Origin: Nitrospira sp. ST-bin5
GTDB lineage: Bacteria > Nitrospirota > Nitrospiria > Nitrospirales > Nitrospiraceae
Direction of reading: 5' to 3'
Length of the DNA: 35,147 bases
NCBI GenBank assembly: GCA_002083555.1
Contig: MSXN01000005.1
Span: 1-35,147, forward strand
In this document: piece after piece, positions 7,407-15,554 of the stretch
Layout of the letters: each line of letters begins with the position of its first letter
Numbering within the stretch: the first letter of the stretch is position 1
The notes under the pieces: model-generated
Told to the model about the DNA's origin: nothing
What the model saw: only the letters and a program-made list of their open reading frames with translations
Database searches by the model: none
Position numbers and translations under genes: made by a program

Positions 7407-8065
7407 GGTTCACATTCGTTTATTTCGTTTTAGCTGTCAGTCTCACGGCACCGTGGTGTCCATCCCCGGGTGACGCCCAAGGCTCGCGGATCGTCACGGT
7501 GCCTACGTTGGGCGTGCGTGCCGATGGCATGCCTGGTGTCATCAATCAGGTGTTGATCCAATTTGAGCGAGCTGCTCTTCAGACCGGACCGGTGATCGAT
7601 TTCAATGAAATCAATCTTGGGGGAGGTTCTGTCGTGGGTGAGGAGTGGAAAGACGGCGTTCGCCTTGCTGTTCAGGCCGTCGCCAGGATTGTGGGCGAGG
7701 ATGGACATGATTGGCGGATCACCATCAAGAATCGGGCGGTGACGGCTGTGACGGACGGTCGAAGTTCGAGCGGTGCCATTGCGGTCGGCATTCTGGCGGC
7801 CTATAAGGGCGATGCCTTGAGGTCGGATATCGCGGTATCCGGCGTGATTACGCCGGATGGGCGGATCGATGTCGTGGGCGGCTTGCCAAGCAAGCTTGAG
7901 GCGGCTGCCGGGGGACAATATCGATCGCTGGTGATTTCACGCCATCAGCCCTACACCTCGGATTGGCCTCAAGGTGAAGAGGCGGCGGCTCGTTTGCGTG
8001 TCGCGCTGATCCAGGTCCGCACGTTGGCTGAGGCGTACGAGGCGATGACCGGGGGCGGGCGCTAA
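7394..8065 (+). CDS. Exported stand-alone Lon-like (S16) protease domain protein
   Basis: 223 residues from ATG 7394, which overlaps the oxygenase gene. An N-terminal hydrophobic stretch (FTFVYFVLAVSLTAPWC) ending near GDAQG looks like a signal peptide. The remainder resembles the Lon proteolytic domain: DGRSSSGAIAVGIL contains the catalytic-serine motif (S125 aligns best), SDIAVSGVITPDGRIDVVGG matches the strand-turn of Lon, and GGLPSKLEAA holds the lysine (K167) of the Ser-Lys dyad. There is no AAA+ ATPase domain, so it would be an ATP-independent periplasmic peptidase or a binding protein. It ends convergently with kefB, overlapping by 4 bases. An alternative reading is an uncleaved membrane anchor. 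Confidence 0.82.
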   Translation: MAKLRFTFVYFVLAVSLTAPWCPSPGDAQGSRIVTVPTLGVRADGMPGVINQVLIQFERAALQTGPVIDFNEINLGGGSVVGEEWKDGVRLAVQAVARIVGEDGHDWRITIKNRAVTAVTDGRSSSGAIAVGILAAYKGDALRSDIAVSGVITPDGRIDVVGGLPSKLEAAAGGQYRSLVISRHQPYTSDWPQGEEAAARLRVALIQVRTLAEAYEAMTGGGR

Positions 8066-10074
8066 CGTTCTTTGGATTCGGACGGAAGGATCAGCTCCAT
8101 AGCCCGGCGTATTTGATCGCGGGAGCCGAGCAGGACGATGATATCGCCGGGAAGCAGTTTGGTTTTTTCTGACGGGTTTGACTCGGTGACCCCCGCTCTA
8201 GTCCAGGCAATGACCGAGGCGCCGGTCCGGGGCCGCAGGGAGAGTTGGGCGAGCAGCTTGCCGGCCGCCGGCGAGCCTTCTTCGATCCGGCAGGTTTCCA
8301 CTTCCACATCGCTGAGCGTCCCTCCGCGGAGATGATGTGCCAGTTCAGGCAAGTCGCTCCGGCGCAACAGGGCGTAGCCTTCACGCCGTACCTGCTCGGC
8401 CTTCCGCATGACGAATTCCTGCGGCATGTTGTACGTGCGGAGCACCAGGGCAAAGATTTCAATCGACGTTTCAAACTCCTCCGGCACCACGTCATCGGCC
8501 CCGAGCTGATGGAGTTCTTCCAGCTCCCGCAGATAACGGGTTCGCACGACAATGTGGAGCTTTGGGTTCAACCCTCTGGCGACCTGCACGGTGCGTCTGG
8601 CCATGAAGGGATCGGAAATCGCCACGACCAACACGCGCGCATCTTCGATCTTCACATGGCGGAGCACGTTGGGATTGGTGGCGTCGCCGTAGTAGAGCGG
8701 GAGCCCATGCTTCGTTTCCCGTTGGACGGTATCGCCGTCGAGATCTAGCGCAATATAGGGCACCTCCGTTTCGCCCAGCACCCGCGCGAGATTGCGTCCG
8801 TTCAGCCCGTACCCCACGATGATCACATGGTCCTTGATCCGGAGATGCCGCCCTTCCGCTTCGAGCACGTGCGCGGTCGTCCGGCCGGGAAACCAGTGGC
8901 GGAGCCGCTGCATCGCTTCAGCCCGGCGGGCGAGGTGCGGCGACCACTGCATGAGGAAGGGGGTAATAATCATCGAACAGACTGAGACGGCCAGGAATAT
9001 CTGATAGGGCGCGCCGGTCAGCAATTTATTCTCTTGTCCGACTTGCGCCAGGATGAAGCTGAACTCGCCGACTTGTGCCAAGGCCACGCCGGCCATGACC
9101 GCCGAACGCGGGGGAATGGCGACGGCGAGGACGGCCCCGGCCCCGGTCACGAATTTGATCACGAGGATCGCGGCGAGGAGACCGGTCACCACGGCGGGAT
9201 ATTCCAGCAGGATCCGCCAGTCCATCAAGATGCCGATGGACACGAAGAACAGACTGTTGAAACTGTCCCGAAACGGCAGCACTTCCGCCATGGCCTGGTG
9301 GCTGAATTCCGATTCCGAAATGACGAGCCCCGCGATGAAGGCGCCGAGGGCTAGCGAGAGGCCGCCGAGCGACGTCAACCAGGCGATGCCCAGGCAGAGC
9401 ACGATGATTGTGAGCAGAAAGAGTTCACGGCTGCGGCTCCGGACAATGTGCTCAAGGAGTTTCGGCACGAGATACCAGGCGGCAGCCACCACGAGGCCGA
9501 CGACCACGACAGATTTTCCGAGCGTGAGCAGGATGGAGAGCGCGGCTCCTTCGCTGGGGCTGGACAGAATCGGGGCGAGGAGGATCATCGGGACGACGGC
9601 CAGGTCCTGGAAGACGAGAATGCCGATCGCTGCGCGGCCGTGGAGCGATTCGCTGTCGCCGTTTGCGGCCAGGGCTTTCAAGACGATTGCGGTGCTGCTG
9701 AGGGAGAGTAGGAATCCCCAGAAGATACCTTGTTGCCACGGCACTCCGGCGAGTGTCGCTCCGGCCCAGACGATGGCGATGACGCCTCCGACTTGAATCG
9801 GTGCGGCAATGAAGAGCAGGCGCCGCAACGAAGCCAGCTGCACAAGCGAAAATTCGATGCCGATCGTGAAGAGCAGCAGAACCACGCCGATCTCTGCCAG
9901 GACTTGCACGGTACTCGAGTCGGCGATCAGATTGAATCCGTGGGGGCCGATCAGTGCCCCGGCCACCAGAAATCCCGCGATCGACGGGAGCCGGAATTGA
10001 TGAAAGACAAACACGACGGCAATGGACACCGTGAAGATGACGAGCAGATTGCTGAGAACGGTGTAGTCGGTCAT
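8062..10074 (-). CDS. KefB/CPA2-type monovalent cation:proton antiporter with TrkA domains
   Basis: 670 residues. Residues 1-~380 form a polytopic Na+/H+-exchanger domain with about 12-13 hydrophobic segments. It contains the CPA2 signature FQDLAVVPMILL (Q156-D157) and LGAFIAGLVISESEF. Residues ~414-540 are a TrkA-N/RCK domain with a nucleotide-binding start (HVIIVGYGLNGRNLARVL) and LYYGDATNPNVLRHVKI. Residues ~575-660 are a TrkA-C domain (EEGSPAAGKLLAQLSLRPRT, then LLPGDIIVLLGS). It is expected to exchange K+ or Na+ for protons across the inner membrane under nucleotide or redox control. No KefF/KefG-like ancillary flavoprotein gene is adjacent. Confidence 0.93.
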   Translation of the reverse strand: MTDYTVLSNLLVIFTVSIAVVFVFHQFRLPSIAGFLVAGALIGPHGFNLIADSSTVQVLAEIGVVLLLFTIGIEFSLVQLASLRRLLFIAAPIQVGGVIAIVWAGATLAGVPWQQGIFWGFLLSLSSTAIVLKALAANGDSESLHGRAAIGILVFQDLAVVPMILLAPILSSPSEGAALSILLTLGKSVVVVGLVVAAAWYLVPKLLEHIVRSRSRELFLLTIIVLCLGIAWLTSLGGLSLALGAFIAGLVISESEFSHQAMAEVLPFRDSFNSLFFVSIGILMDWRILLEYPAVVTGLLAAILVIKFVTGAGAVLAVAIPPRSAVMAGVALAQVGEFSFILAQVGQENKLLTGAPYQIFLAVSVCSMIITPFLMQWSPHLARRAEAMQRLRHWFPGRTTAHVLEAEGRHLRIKDHVIIVGYGLNGRNLARVLGETEVPYIALDLDGDTVQRETKHGLPLYYGDATNPNVLRHVKIEDARVLVVAISDPFMARRTVQVARGLNPKLHIVVRTRYLRELEELHQLGADDVVPEEFETSIEIFALVLRTYNMPQEFVMRKAEQVRREGYALLRRSDLPELAHHLRGGTLSDVEVETCRIEEGSPAAGKLLAQLSLRPRTGASVIAWTRAGVTESNPSEKTKLLPGDIIVLLGSRDQIRRAMELILPSESKER

Positions 10075-10208
10075 GCGATAGGCTGCCAGGATTGGGTGTG
10101 AAAAGTCAGGCGGGGAGCTCGATCATCCCGTGCAGGGCGCGCCTCACAATTCACATGATTCAGAGCGGAGAATACCTCAGCGGAGGGTCCCGAACAAGGT
10201 AAAGCTTC

Positions 10209-10237
10209 TTGTCTGACTGATCGGAGATGAGTAGAGT
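10209..10237 (+). promoter_or_regulatory. sigma70-like promoter for the HAD hydrolase
   Basis: TTGTCT (10209-10214), a 17-base spacer, TAGAGT (10232-10237). The start codon is at 10265, and AAAGGA lies just before it. Confidence 0.5.
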
Positions 10238-10264
10238 GAGCGGGGTGTTAGGAAAGGAACCTGA

Positions 10265-10945
10265 ATGATCCACGCCATTCTATTCGATTTTAACGGCGTC
10301 ATTGCGGATGATGAGACGGCTCATGCGGCGTGTTTCTGTCAGGCGCTCCAAGAATTCGGACTCACCCTTTCCAAGACTGAGTATTACGGGACGTATCTCG
10401 GAATGGATGAACGGACCTGTACCGCGCTTCTTCTGACGGCGCGAGATGGAAAGAGTGACGTTGGGTTGGTCCAACAGATTCAGGAGCGCAAGGCCGAATT
10501 ATTCCGGCTCCATTCCGCTGTACAGAAACCAGAGCTCTTTCCCGGTGTGATCGAGTTTGTGCAAGCCGCCCGGCCGTGGTGTCGAATGGCGATCGCCTCC
10601 GGTGGCCGGCGCGAGCAGATTGACCGGGCGCTTCGAGGGACCGAGATCGAACGGGCCATCGAACTCATCGTGTCGGCGGACGATTGTCCGGTCGGGAAGC
10701 CTGATCCCGCCATCTATCTCATGACCTTGCAGCGGCTGAACGACGACGTACGGCCTCTCTTGATGCCCGGTGAGTGTCTGGTCATTGAGGATTCAAAGGC
10801 GGGCATTCGAGCGGCTCGGGCCGCCGGAATGCCCGTGCTCGGATTGGCGACGACCTACCCGGCTGATGAATTGCGTGAGGCTGATTGCGTCATGCCGTCG
10901 TTGGCCGGAGTCGATCCGGAAGCGCTGCTTCGGCAGTTTCACTAA
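10265..10945 (+). CDS. HAD-superfamily hydrolase with DxN motif I
   Basis: 226 residues of the phosphoglycolate phosphatase/beta-phosphoglucomutase-like HAD subgroup. Motif I is LFDFNGVI (D8, N10): the nucleophile is kept but the second aspartate, usually the general acid/base, is asparagine. Motif II is in MAIASGG (S111), motif III in VGKPDPAIY (K144) and motif IV in VIEDSKAGIRAA (E174-D175). A helical cap domain fills residues ~15-90. AAAGGA 7 bases before the ATG supports the start. The substrate is unknown; sugar-phosphate phosphatase or mutase activity would fit the subgroup. Confidence 0.88.
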   Translation: MIHAILFDFNGVIADDETAHAACFCQALQEFGLTLSKTEYYGTYLGMDERTCTALLLTARDGKSDVGLVQQIQERKAELFRLHSAVQKPELFPGVIEFVQAARPWCRMAIASGGRREQIDRALRGTEIERAIELIVSADDCPVGKPDPAIYLMTLQRLNDDVRPLLMPGECLVIEDSKAGIRAARAAGMPVLGLATTYPADELREADCVMPSLAGVDPEALLRQFH

Positions 10946-11137
10946 GCGCACGGGTGTACAATCTCGCGCACTCAATCTCTGAAAATCCGCTCCAGATCTA
11001 CGATTCCCCCTCCAAAGTGGCATAGACTCCCGCGGCCCTCCTTGCGTAGGCTGTACCCATTACGATTACGGCGCGATTCGTACCTCGGTGCTCAAGGGTG
11101 TCCGGTGCGCGGTCACAATCTTTTTCGGAGGTGCTCC

Positions 11138-11689
11138 ATGGGCCTGTACCAGATGCTGTCAGTCATTACGCTGGTCGCGTTGACCGCTGTGAGCCCTGCG
11201 CATAGCGATACCCCCCCTCCGTCGGAACCGTCGCATACGTGGGAATGTCCGCAAGCCGACGGAACGTCGGTCTATACGAATAAAGAAAAACCCGGCTGTC
11301 GCGCGATGACGCTGAAGCCCTTGTCGGTGGTTCCCTCATTGGACAACATGCCGCTCATTCCCCGCTCGATTGGCAATCCGCCCTACCACGCGCCCAATGT
11401 TCAAGAGTACGGACCAACCAGTGGAACGCAGCAGGTTCCCGATTGGGCCAAAGACTGGCATGCTTCAGCCACCGGAACTCGAGGCGACATCTGCGGGATG
11501 TATTGGGAGTGGGTCCGGTTGAATGAAAAAACGCGGGGCGGTTTCTTTTTCGGATCTGACCCGTCGTACGGCGGCGATCCGACCGGGCGGAATCAGCGGG
11601 GGGCGAGCTACTCGTTCTATGATAATGCGCGCTATATGGCGCTGAATCGGATTTTTTCGACGGGGTTTATTCCGGTCGGTTGTCAGTAG
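11138..11689 (+). CDS. Secreted protein with an N-terminal DUF4124-like segment
   Basis: 183 residues from ATG 11138, chosen because GGAGGTG lies 4-5 bases upstream; the reading frame extends further upstream without an RBS. The signal peptide is GLYQMLSVITLVALTAVSPA with cleavage near AHSDT. The mature N-terminus (HTWECPQADGTSVYTNKEKP, then GCRAM) resembles the short DUF4124-type motif in which a two-cysteine strand surrounds VYTN. The C-terminal half (DICGMYWEWVRLNEKTRGGF, FFGSDPSYGGDPTGRNQRG, YDNARYMALNRIF) is unfamiliar and rich in Gly and aromatic residues. It is probably periplasmic. It converges with the SnoaL-like gene, whose stop is 11 bases away. Confidence 0.78.
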   Translation: MGLYQMLSVITLVALTAVSPAHSDTPPPSEPSHTWECPQADGTSVYTNKEKPGCRAMTLKPLSVVPSLDNMPLIPRSIGNPPYHAPNVQEYGPTSGTQQVPDWAKDWHASATGTRGDICGMYWEWVRLNEKTRGGFFFGSDPSYGGDPTGRNQRGASYSFYDNARYMALNRIFSTGFIPVGCQ

Positions 11690-11700
11690 CAGCCGGCGAC

Positions 11701-12093
11701 TTAGCCGCGCAATTTAGCCAGGACGATGGCGGGATCCCAATAAGCCCAGAAGGTCTGGATCTCGCCGGCTTCATTGAATTCGAACACATCAATCCCCTTC
11801 ACTTCGACAGGCTTTCCGTTCTTTCCGACGCCTTGTCCATGAAACAGGACCGCTGCCCGGTTGTGGGAGATGTGTGTATCCTGTGCGTGGATGGTCACTT
11901 CCTGCAGGGCGCTGGCGATGGAGTGAAAGAGAGTCTTCAATGCGGCATGTCCTTGAACGGGCGTCGCGCCATAGGGTTCATGGCTGACCGCATCGGAAGC
12001 GAAGCAGGCCGACCAGGCAGTAGGATCCAGCGCGCGCCAAGCGGCGAAGTACCGGTCGACGCGGTCGCGAATGTCGTCGGGCGAGAGCGGCAT
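11701..12093 (-). CDS. SnoaL-like/NTF2-fold protein
   Basis: 130 residues, a single SnoaL/NTF2-like cone fold: an N-terminal helix (DIRDRVDRYFAAWRALDP), WSACFASDAVSHEPYG, the helix GHAALKTLFHSIASAL, then strands with GKPVEVKGIDVFEFNEAGEI and QTFWAYWDP. Such proteins include small isomerases and hydrolases but also non-catalytic dimers, so no reaction can be named. I chose ATG 12093 because AAAGGA lies 7 bases upstream; an ATG at 12114 would add seven residues. It follows the epimerase gene on the same strand with a 47-base gap and may be the last gene of that operon. Confidence 0.82.
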   Translation of the reverse strand: MPLSPDDIRDRVDRYFAAWRALDPTAWSACFASDAVSHEPYGATPVQGHAALKTLFHSIASALQEVTIHAQDTHISHNRAAVLFHGQGVGKNGKPVEVKGIDVFEFNEAGEIQTFWAYWDPAIVLAKLRG

Positions 12094-12140
12094 CGTCAGT
12101 CCTTTCGTGATCATCCCCTACCGGCGGCACATTGCCCGGC

Positions 12141-13163
12141 TCAAGCTTTATAGAAGTCGCGATACCACTCCACGAAACGCGGGATGCCGACCTCGATCGG
12201 CGTCGCGGGTTTGAACCCCACATCATTGGCCAGGTCGTCGATGTCCGCATAGGTCGCCGGCACATCACCAGGCTGTAGGGGCATGAGCTTTTTTTCCGCC
12301 TTCTTGCCCAGGGCGTCTTCCAACACTTCGATAAAATGGAGCAGTTCAACCGGTTGGTGATTGCCGATGTTATAGACCCGCGCCGGAGCCGAACTGGTGC
12401 CGGGATCCGGTTGCTCGCCGGTCCAAGCCGGATTTGGTGTCGCCGGGTGATCGAGGGTGCGAATGATCCCCTCGACGATATCATCCACGTAGGTGAAGTC
12501 CCGCTTCATCTTGCCGTGATTGAAGACCTCGATCGGTTTCCCTTCGAGAATCGCCTTGGTGAAAATAAACAGAGCCATATCCGGACGTCCCCAGGGGCCA
12601 TAGACGGTAAAGAAGCGCAGGCCGGTGCAGGGGATGCGATAGAGATGTGCGTAGCAATGGGCCATGAGCTCGTTGGCCTTCTTGCTGGCGGCATAGAGCG
12701 AGACCGGATGGTCCACGTTATCGTGGATCGAGAACGGCATATGGGTATTGCCGCCGTAGACGGAACTGGAGGAGGCGTAGACCAGATGGTCGACCTTGGC
12801 GTGCCGGCATCCTTCCAGAATATTCATGAAGCCTTCGATGTTGCTCTCGGTATAGGCGTGAGGATTGATCAGCGAGTAGCGGACGCCAGCTTGGGCGGCC
12901 AGATGCACCACACGTTTGATTCCGTGATCGGCAAAGAGCGCCTTCATCCCTGCGCGGTCGGCCAGATTCAGTTTGAGAAAGCGATGGCCGCTGGCCTTTG
13001 CCAGTTGGGCCAGGCGCGCCTCCTTCAGGCGGACATCGTAGTAGTCATTGACGATATCCAGGCCGATGACCTGTTCGCCGCGCGCCAGTAAGCGCTGGGC
13101 CACGTGGAAGCCGATGAAGCCGGCCACGCCGGTAACAAGAATCGGGGATTGTGCTCCAGCCAT
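12141..13163 (-). CDS. UDP-glucuronate 4-epimerase (NAD-dependent epimerase/dehydratase)
   Basis: 340 residues, the normal length. The Rossmann glycine motif is VTGVAGFIGFH (G12, G15, G18). The catalytic pair is in SLYAASKKANELM (Y157, K161) with YASSSSVYGG before it. The stretch RFFTVYGPWGRPDMALFIFT is characteristic of the UDP-glucuronate 4-epimerase subgroup (CapI/GAE) rather than GalE. It interconverts UDP-glucuronate and UDP-galacturonate for lipopolysaccharide or capsule. The frame extends upstream, but AAGGAG sits 9 bases before the ATG at 13163, giving MAGAQSPILVTG. UDP-glucose dehydrogenase, which makes its substrate, is encoded 15.6 kb away at 28791-30113. It lies downstream of the MBL-fold gene in one apparent operon. 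Confidence 0.92.
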   Translation of the reverse strand: MAGAQSPILVTGVAGFIGFHVAQRLLARGEQVIGLDIVNDYYDVRLKEARLAQLAKASGHRFLKLNLADRAGMKALFADHGIKRVVHLAAQAGVRYSLINPHAYTESNIEGFMNILEGCRHAKVDHLVYASSSSVYGGNTHMPFSIHDNVDHPVSLYAASKKANELMAHCYAHLYRIPCTGLRFFTVYGPWGRPDMALFIFTKAILEGKPIEVFNHGKMKRDFTYVDDIVEGIIRTLDHPATPNPAWTGEQPDPGTSSAPARVYNIGNHQPVELLHFIEVLEDALGKKAEKKLMPLQPGDVPATYADIDDLANDVGFKPATPIEVGIPRFVEWYRDFYKA

Positions 13164-13201
13164 TCGCATGCACTCCTTCACGGTGAATAAAATGATGGTG
13201 C

Positions 13202-14833
13202 TTACGCCCGTCCGGCTGACTTCATGAATGGAGGGTCGCCGTGGTCCAGGCGGTGCAACGCCAGCGGGGTTAAGGACTCGCTCGACGGCACCACTCCCAT
13301 ACGACCCGCCTGGTCGGCCCGATAGATATCGAGCGCCCGAGCGTAATGATACCCGCAACCCTGAGCGTCGAGAAGGTCTTTCAGCTTTTCCGGACGTTCC
13401 CAATGGGCCGTGAGCAGCGCAGTTCTTGCGGGATTCCGCTGACTGAACATGAATGAGAGATGGTCCGGATACCAGTCCGCCCCTCCGGTGGCGTAGGAAA
13501 CAAACAAGTTGGCCTGCGCGGAGGCGCAGAGATCTGACAGGTAGGCATTGGTAAGGTAGCCGTTTTCACCCACGTCCAGCCACTTTCCGGGGTGGGACAG
13601 CGAGGCATGGGCCGCATAACTCCGCACCTCCAGCAGTTGTTGCTGCGAAGCGAGCACGAGCGAGATGGGCCCGTATTTTGCCACCAGTTGCTGAATGATC
13701 TGTTCCTTGAGCGCGGAACGGCCGTTGTTGGTGGGGCCGCTGTCGGCATGCACGAGGATATTCTGTCCGCGGTCGTGGATCAGATAACAGTTTCTCGGCA
13801 TTTCGAGATCGCAGGGGTCTTCTCCGTAAAACGGGACCGAGACGACGGCTCCCCCGTCGAAGTCCCAGCGTTCGCCGTGCGCCAGTTCAACCACTCGTCC
13901 GAAGCCCATCTCGCGTAACAACCCGAGGTAGTCGTAGTGCAGCTTCTTGCGATTGCGCCGGCTGGGCACAATGATGGGCGTTTCTTTGGGAAGATGCAGG
14001 AGCGTTCGTGGGTCGACGTGATCGTCGTGGTCGTGCGTGAGAAACACGGCGGCCGGTTTCGGCAGCAATGCGCCCCACAACGATGGCACCGACGATTCCG
14101 CAAACCAGGGAAGCAGCCAGGGATCGAAGAGCAGCATCTGCGATTGCTGGCGGTAGAGCAGCGCCGCATGTCCCAAATGCACGAGATCGCGATCCTGCAC
14201 TGCGTCGAGCCAGCGCTGCCGGACGGTCGGCTGGGCGGCGCTGAGCAGACACTCGTATTGGTGCAGCGACTCAATCAGTTTGAGGAGGAGCGGCTGGGCT
14301 TCGCGAGGTGCGGCCATGACCACTGTTTTGATTTCCTCGGCTTGATGAGTGCCGTCCAGCATGCCGAGGACTTTCCCCACTGCCGGGCCGAGGAGGCGCT
14401 GATCGAATCCGATCGGAATGGCCTGCCGTTTGACGGAATGGAAAATGCGCAGGCCGCCGTTGGTGACCGTCGCAGATTTCGTCGGATCGGTCGGAAATTC
14501 CCATTGAAACGTGCCGTCTGGTTTCCTGCCGCAGCGAATATGTTGCTTCAAGTAAGGGCGGGAGTTCACCAGTTCCGCATAGGCATCTTCCAGCCGCCGT
14601 TGCCGGTCGGGGTCATCCAGCGATGCCCGCTTCGAAAAGACGTCGCTGATGGCCGTATCGATGGAGCTGGACAATAAGCTATGGGCTTCGTGCAGACTGG
14701 CCACGACCTCAGGAGCGATGCCGGCCACGAAGGGAAACGGACCGGGCGCTTCCCCGCTTTCCAGTTGCACCCAGCACCAGGGAGCGAGGCTCACATATTG
14801 TTGCCGTGGAAGTCGGTCCCACACGCTGCTCAT
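13202..14833 (-). CDS. Metallo-beta-lactamase-fold hydrolase with an N-terminal PqqD-like domain
   Basis: 543 residues. Residues ~142-197 (FDQRLLGPAVGKVLGMLDGT, then HQAEEI) look like a PqqD-type winged helix, as found beside RiPP or cofactor peptide-modifying enzymes. From ~215 there is an UlaG-like metallo-beta-lactamase fold: GHAALLYRQQSQMLLFDPWL, the metal motif FLTHDHDDHVD (H267, H269, D271, H272), and later ILVHADSGP. The N-terminal 140 residues are unique, with an opening PRQQYVSLAPWCWVQLESGE. The C-terminal ~120 residues include a Tyr- and Trp-rich segment. It starts 3 bases after the VOC gene stop. The substrate is unknown. It is unusually long for the fold, and no precursor peptide or radical SAM gene is nearby. 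Confidence 0.82.
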   Translation of the reverse strand: MSSVWDRLPRQQYVSLAPWCWVQLESGEAPGPFPFVAGIAPEVVASLHEAHSLLSSSIDTAISDVFSKRASLDDPDRQRRLEDAYAELVNSRPYLKQHIRCGRKPDGTFQWEFPTDPTKSATVTNGGLRIFHSVKRQAIPIGFDQRLLGPAVGKVLGMLDGTHQAEEIKTVVMAAPREAQPLLLKLIESLHQYECLLSAAQPTVRQRWLDAVQDRDLVHLGHAALLYRQQSQMLLFDPWLLPWFAESSVPSLWGALLPKPAAVFLTHDHDDHVDPRTLLHLPKETPIIVPSRRNRKKLHYDYLGLLREMGFGRVVELAHGERWDFDGGAVVSVPFYGEDPCDLEMPRNCYLIHDRGQNILVHADSGPTNNGRSALKEQIIQQLVAKYGPISLVLASQQQLLEVRSYAAHASLSHPGKWLDVGENGYLTNAYLSDLCASAQANLFVSYATGGADWYPDHLSFMFSQRNPARTALLTAHWERPEKLKDLLDAQGCGYHYARALDIYRADQAGRMGVVPSSESLTPLALHRLDHGDPPFMKSAGRA

Positions 14834-14836
14834 CGT

Positions 14837-15274
14837 CTATGACCCGGTTTCCCAGCGGAGCTTGCTGATCGTGGGTTCATAGAGGGCCTGAATCACATTG
14901 CCGTCTGGATCAGAAAAATAAAATGAGAAACTGCCGTCCCGGTGTTGCTTCGGTTGTTTGACGATCGCACCACCGAGTTGAGTAATTTTCGGCGAGATCT
15001 CCGTAAACATCCGGTCGACCGCTTGTGGATTGTCGAGGATCACGCCGACGTGATCCAGTAATTGACCCTGGGGGGGGCGATAAGCGCTGAGTTCGTTCTG
15101 AGGAATTTGATGGAGTGCCAGATTGTCGCTTCCTGAACTGAAGTAGATATTGTCGGCATCCGGCTCCCAGACGACCTTCATGCCGAGCAATTCTTCGTAG
15201 AACCGGCGCGACGTGGAAAGGTCGGTCACCCGAAGGGCCAGATGGCGGAGTCCTCGATGAAGCGGAATTGACAT
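14837..15274 (-). CDS. VOC-family (glyoxalase/dioxygenase-like) protein
   Basis: 145 residues with two beta-alpha-beta-beta-beta modules. The first is LRHLALRVTDLSTSRRFYEE with LLGMKVVWEPDADNIYFSSG; the second is LDHVGVILDNPQAVDRMF ending FYFSDPDGNVIQALYEP. Potential metal ligands are the first-module histidine (H in RHLAL), H in LLDHVGV and the late glutamate (LYEP), as in fosfomycin-resistance or dioxygenase relatives. I chose ATG 15274 because AGGA lies about 8 bases upstream; a GTG at 15295 would add seven residues. It is the first gene of a three- or four-gene operon with the PqqD-MBL protein and the epimerase, under the promoter at 15321-15350. Confidence 0.87.
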   Translation of the reverse strand: MSIPLHRGLRHLALRVTDLSTSRRFYEELLGMKVVWEPDADNIYFSSGSDNLALHQIPQNELSAYRPPQGQLLDHVGVILDNPQAVDRMFTEISPKITQLGGAIVKQPKQHRDGSFSFYFSDPDGNVIQALYEPTISKLRWETGS

Positions 15275-15320
15275 GGAACCGATCCTGCCCCTCACAAATC
15301 AGCCGTTTGGAAACAACCGT

Positions 15321-15350
15321 ATAGTAGGGAGGCATTGCCTCACCCGTCAA
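15321..15350 (-). promoter_or_regulatory. sigma70-like promoter for the VOC-MBL-epimerase operon
   Basis: Minus strand: TTGACG, an 18-base spacer, TACTAT. The VOC start codon follows about 45 bases downstream. The remaining ~200 bases up to 15554 hold no gene that I can support. Confidence 0.68.
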
Positions 15351-15554
15351 CGGAAATTCTGCCCTTCAGAAAGTCGGGTGGGTGACGGGCTGTGCTTCGG
15401 ACGGTTGTCTCGCAGACTTCCGATCCCCTGCATCTTTCTTTCATACGAAGCAGGGGTTCTAAGTCAGGAAATCCAGGAATTCAGTCCCCTGCGGAAGCCA
15501 GGGCGGCTGTGATACGATGGCCCATTGATCGTTGCACATAAGGAGTGTCGTGGC

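Noticed and set aside
9053..9796. 247-codon plus-strand frame inside the antiporter gene
   Set aside because: Antisense to the clear CPA2 transmembrane domain; Arg/Thr/Pro-rich with no domain.
12336..13091. 251-codon plus-strand frame opposite the epimerase
   Set aside because: Antisense to the epimerase gene with all catalytic motifs; no RBS or domain.
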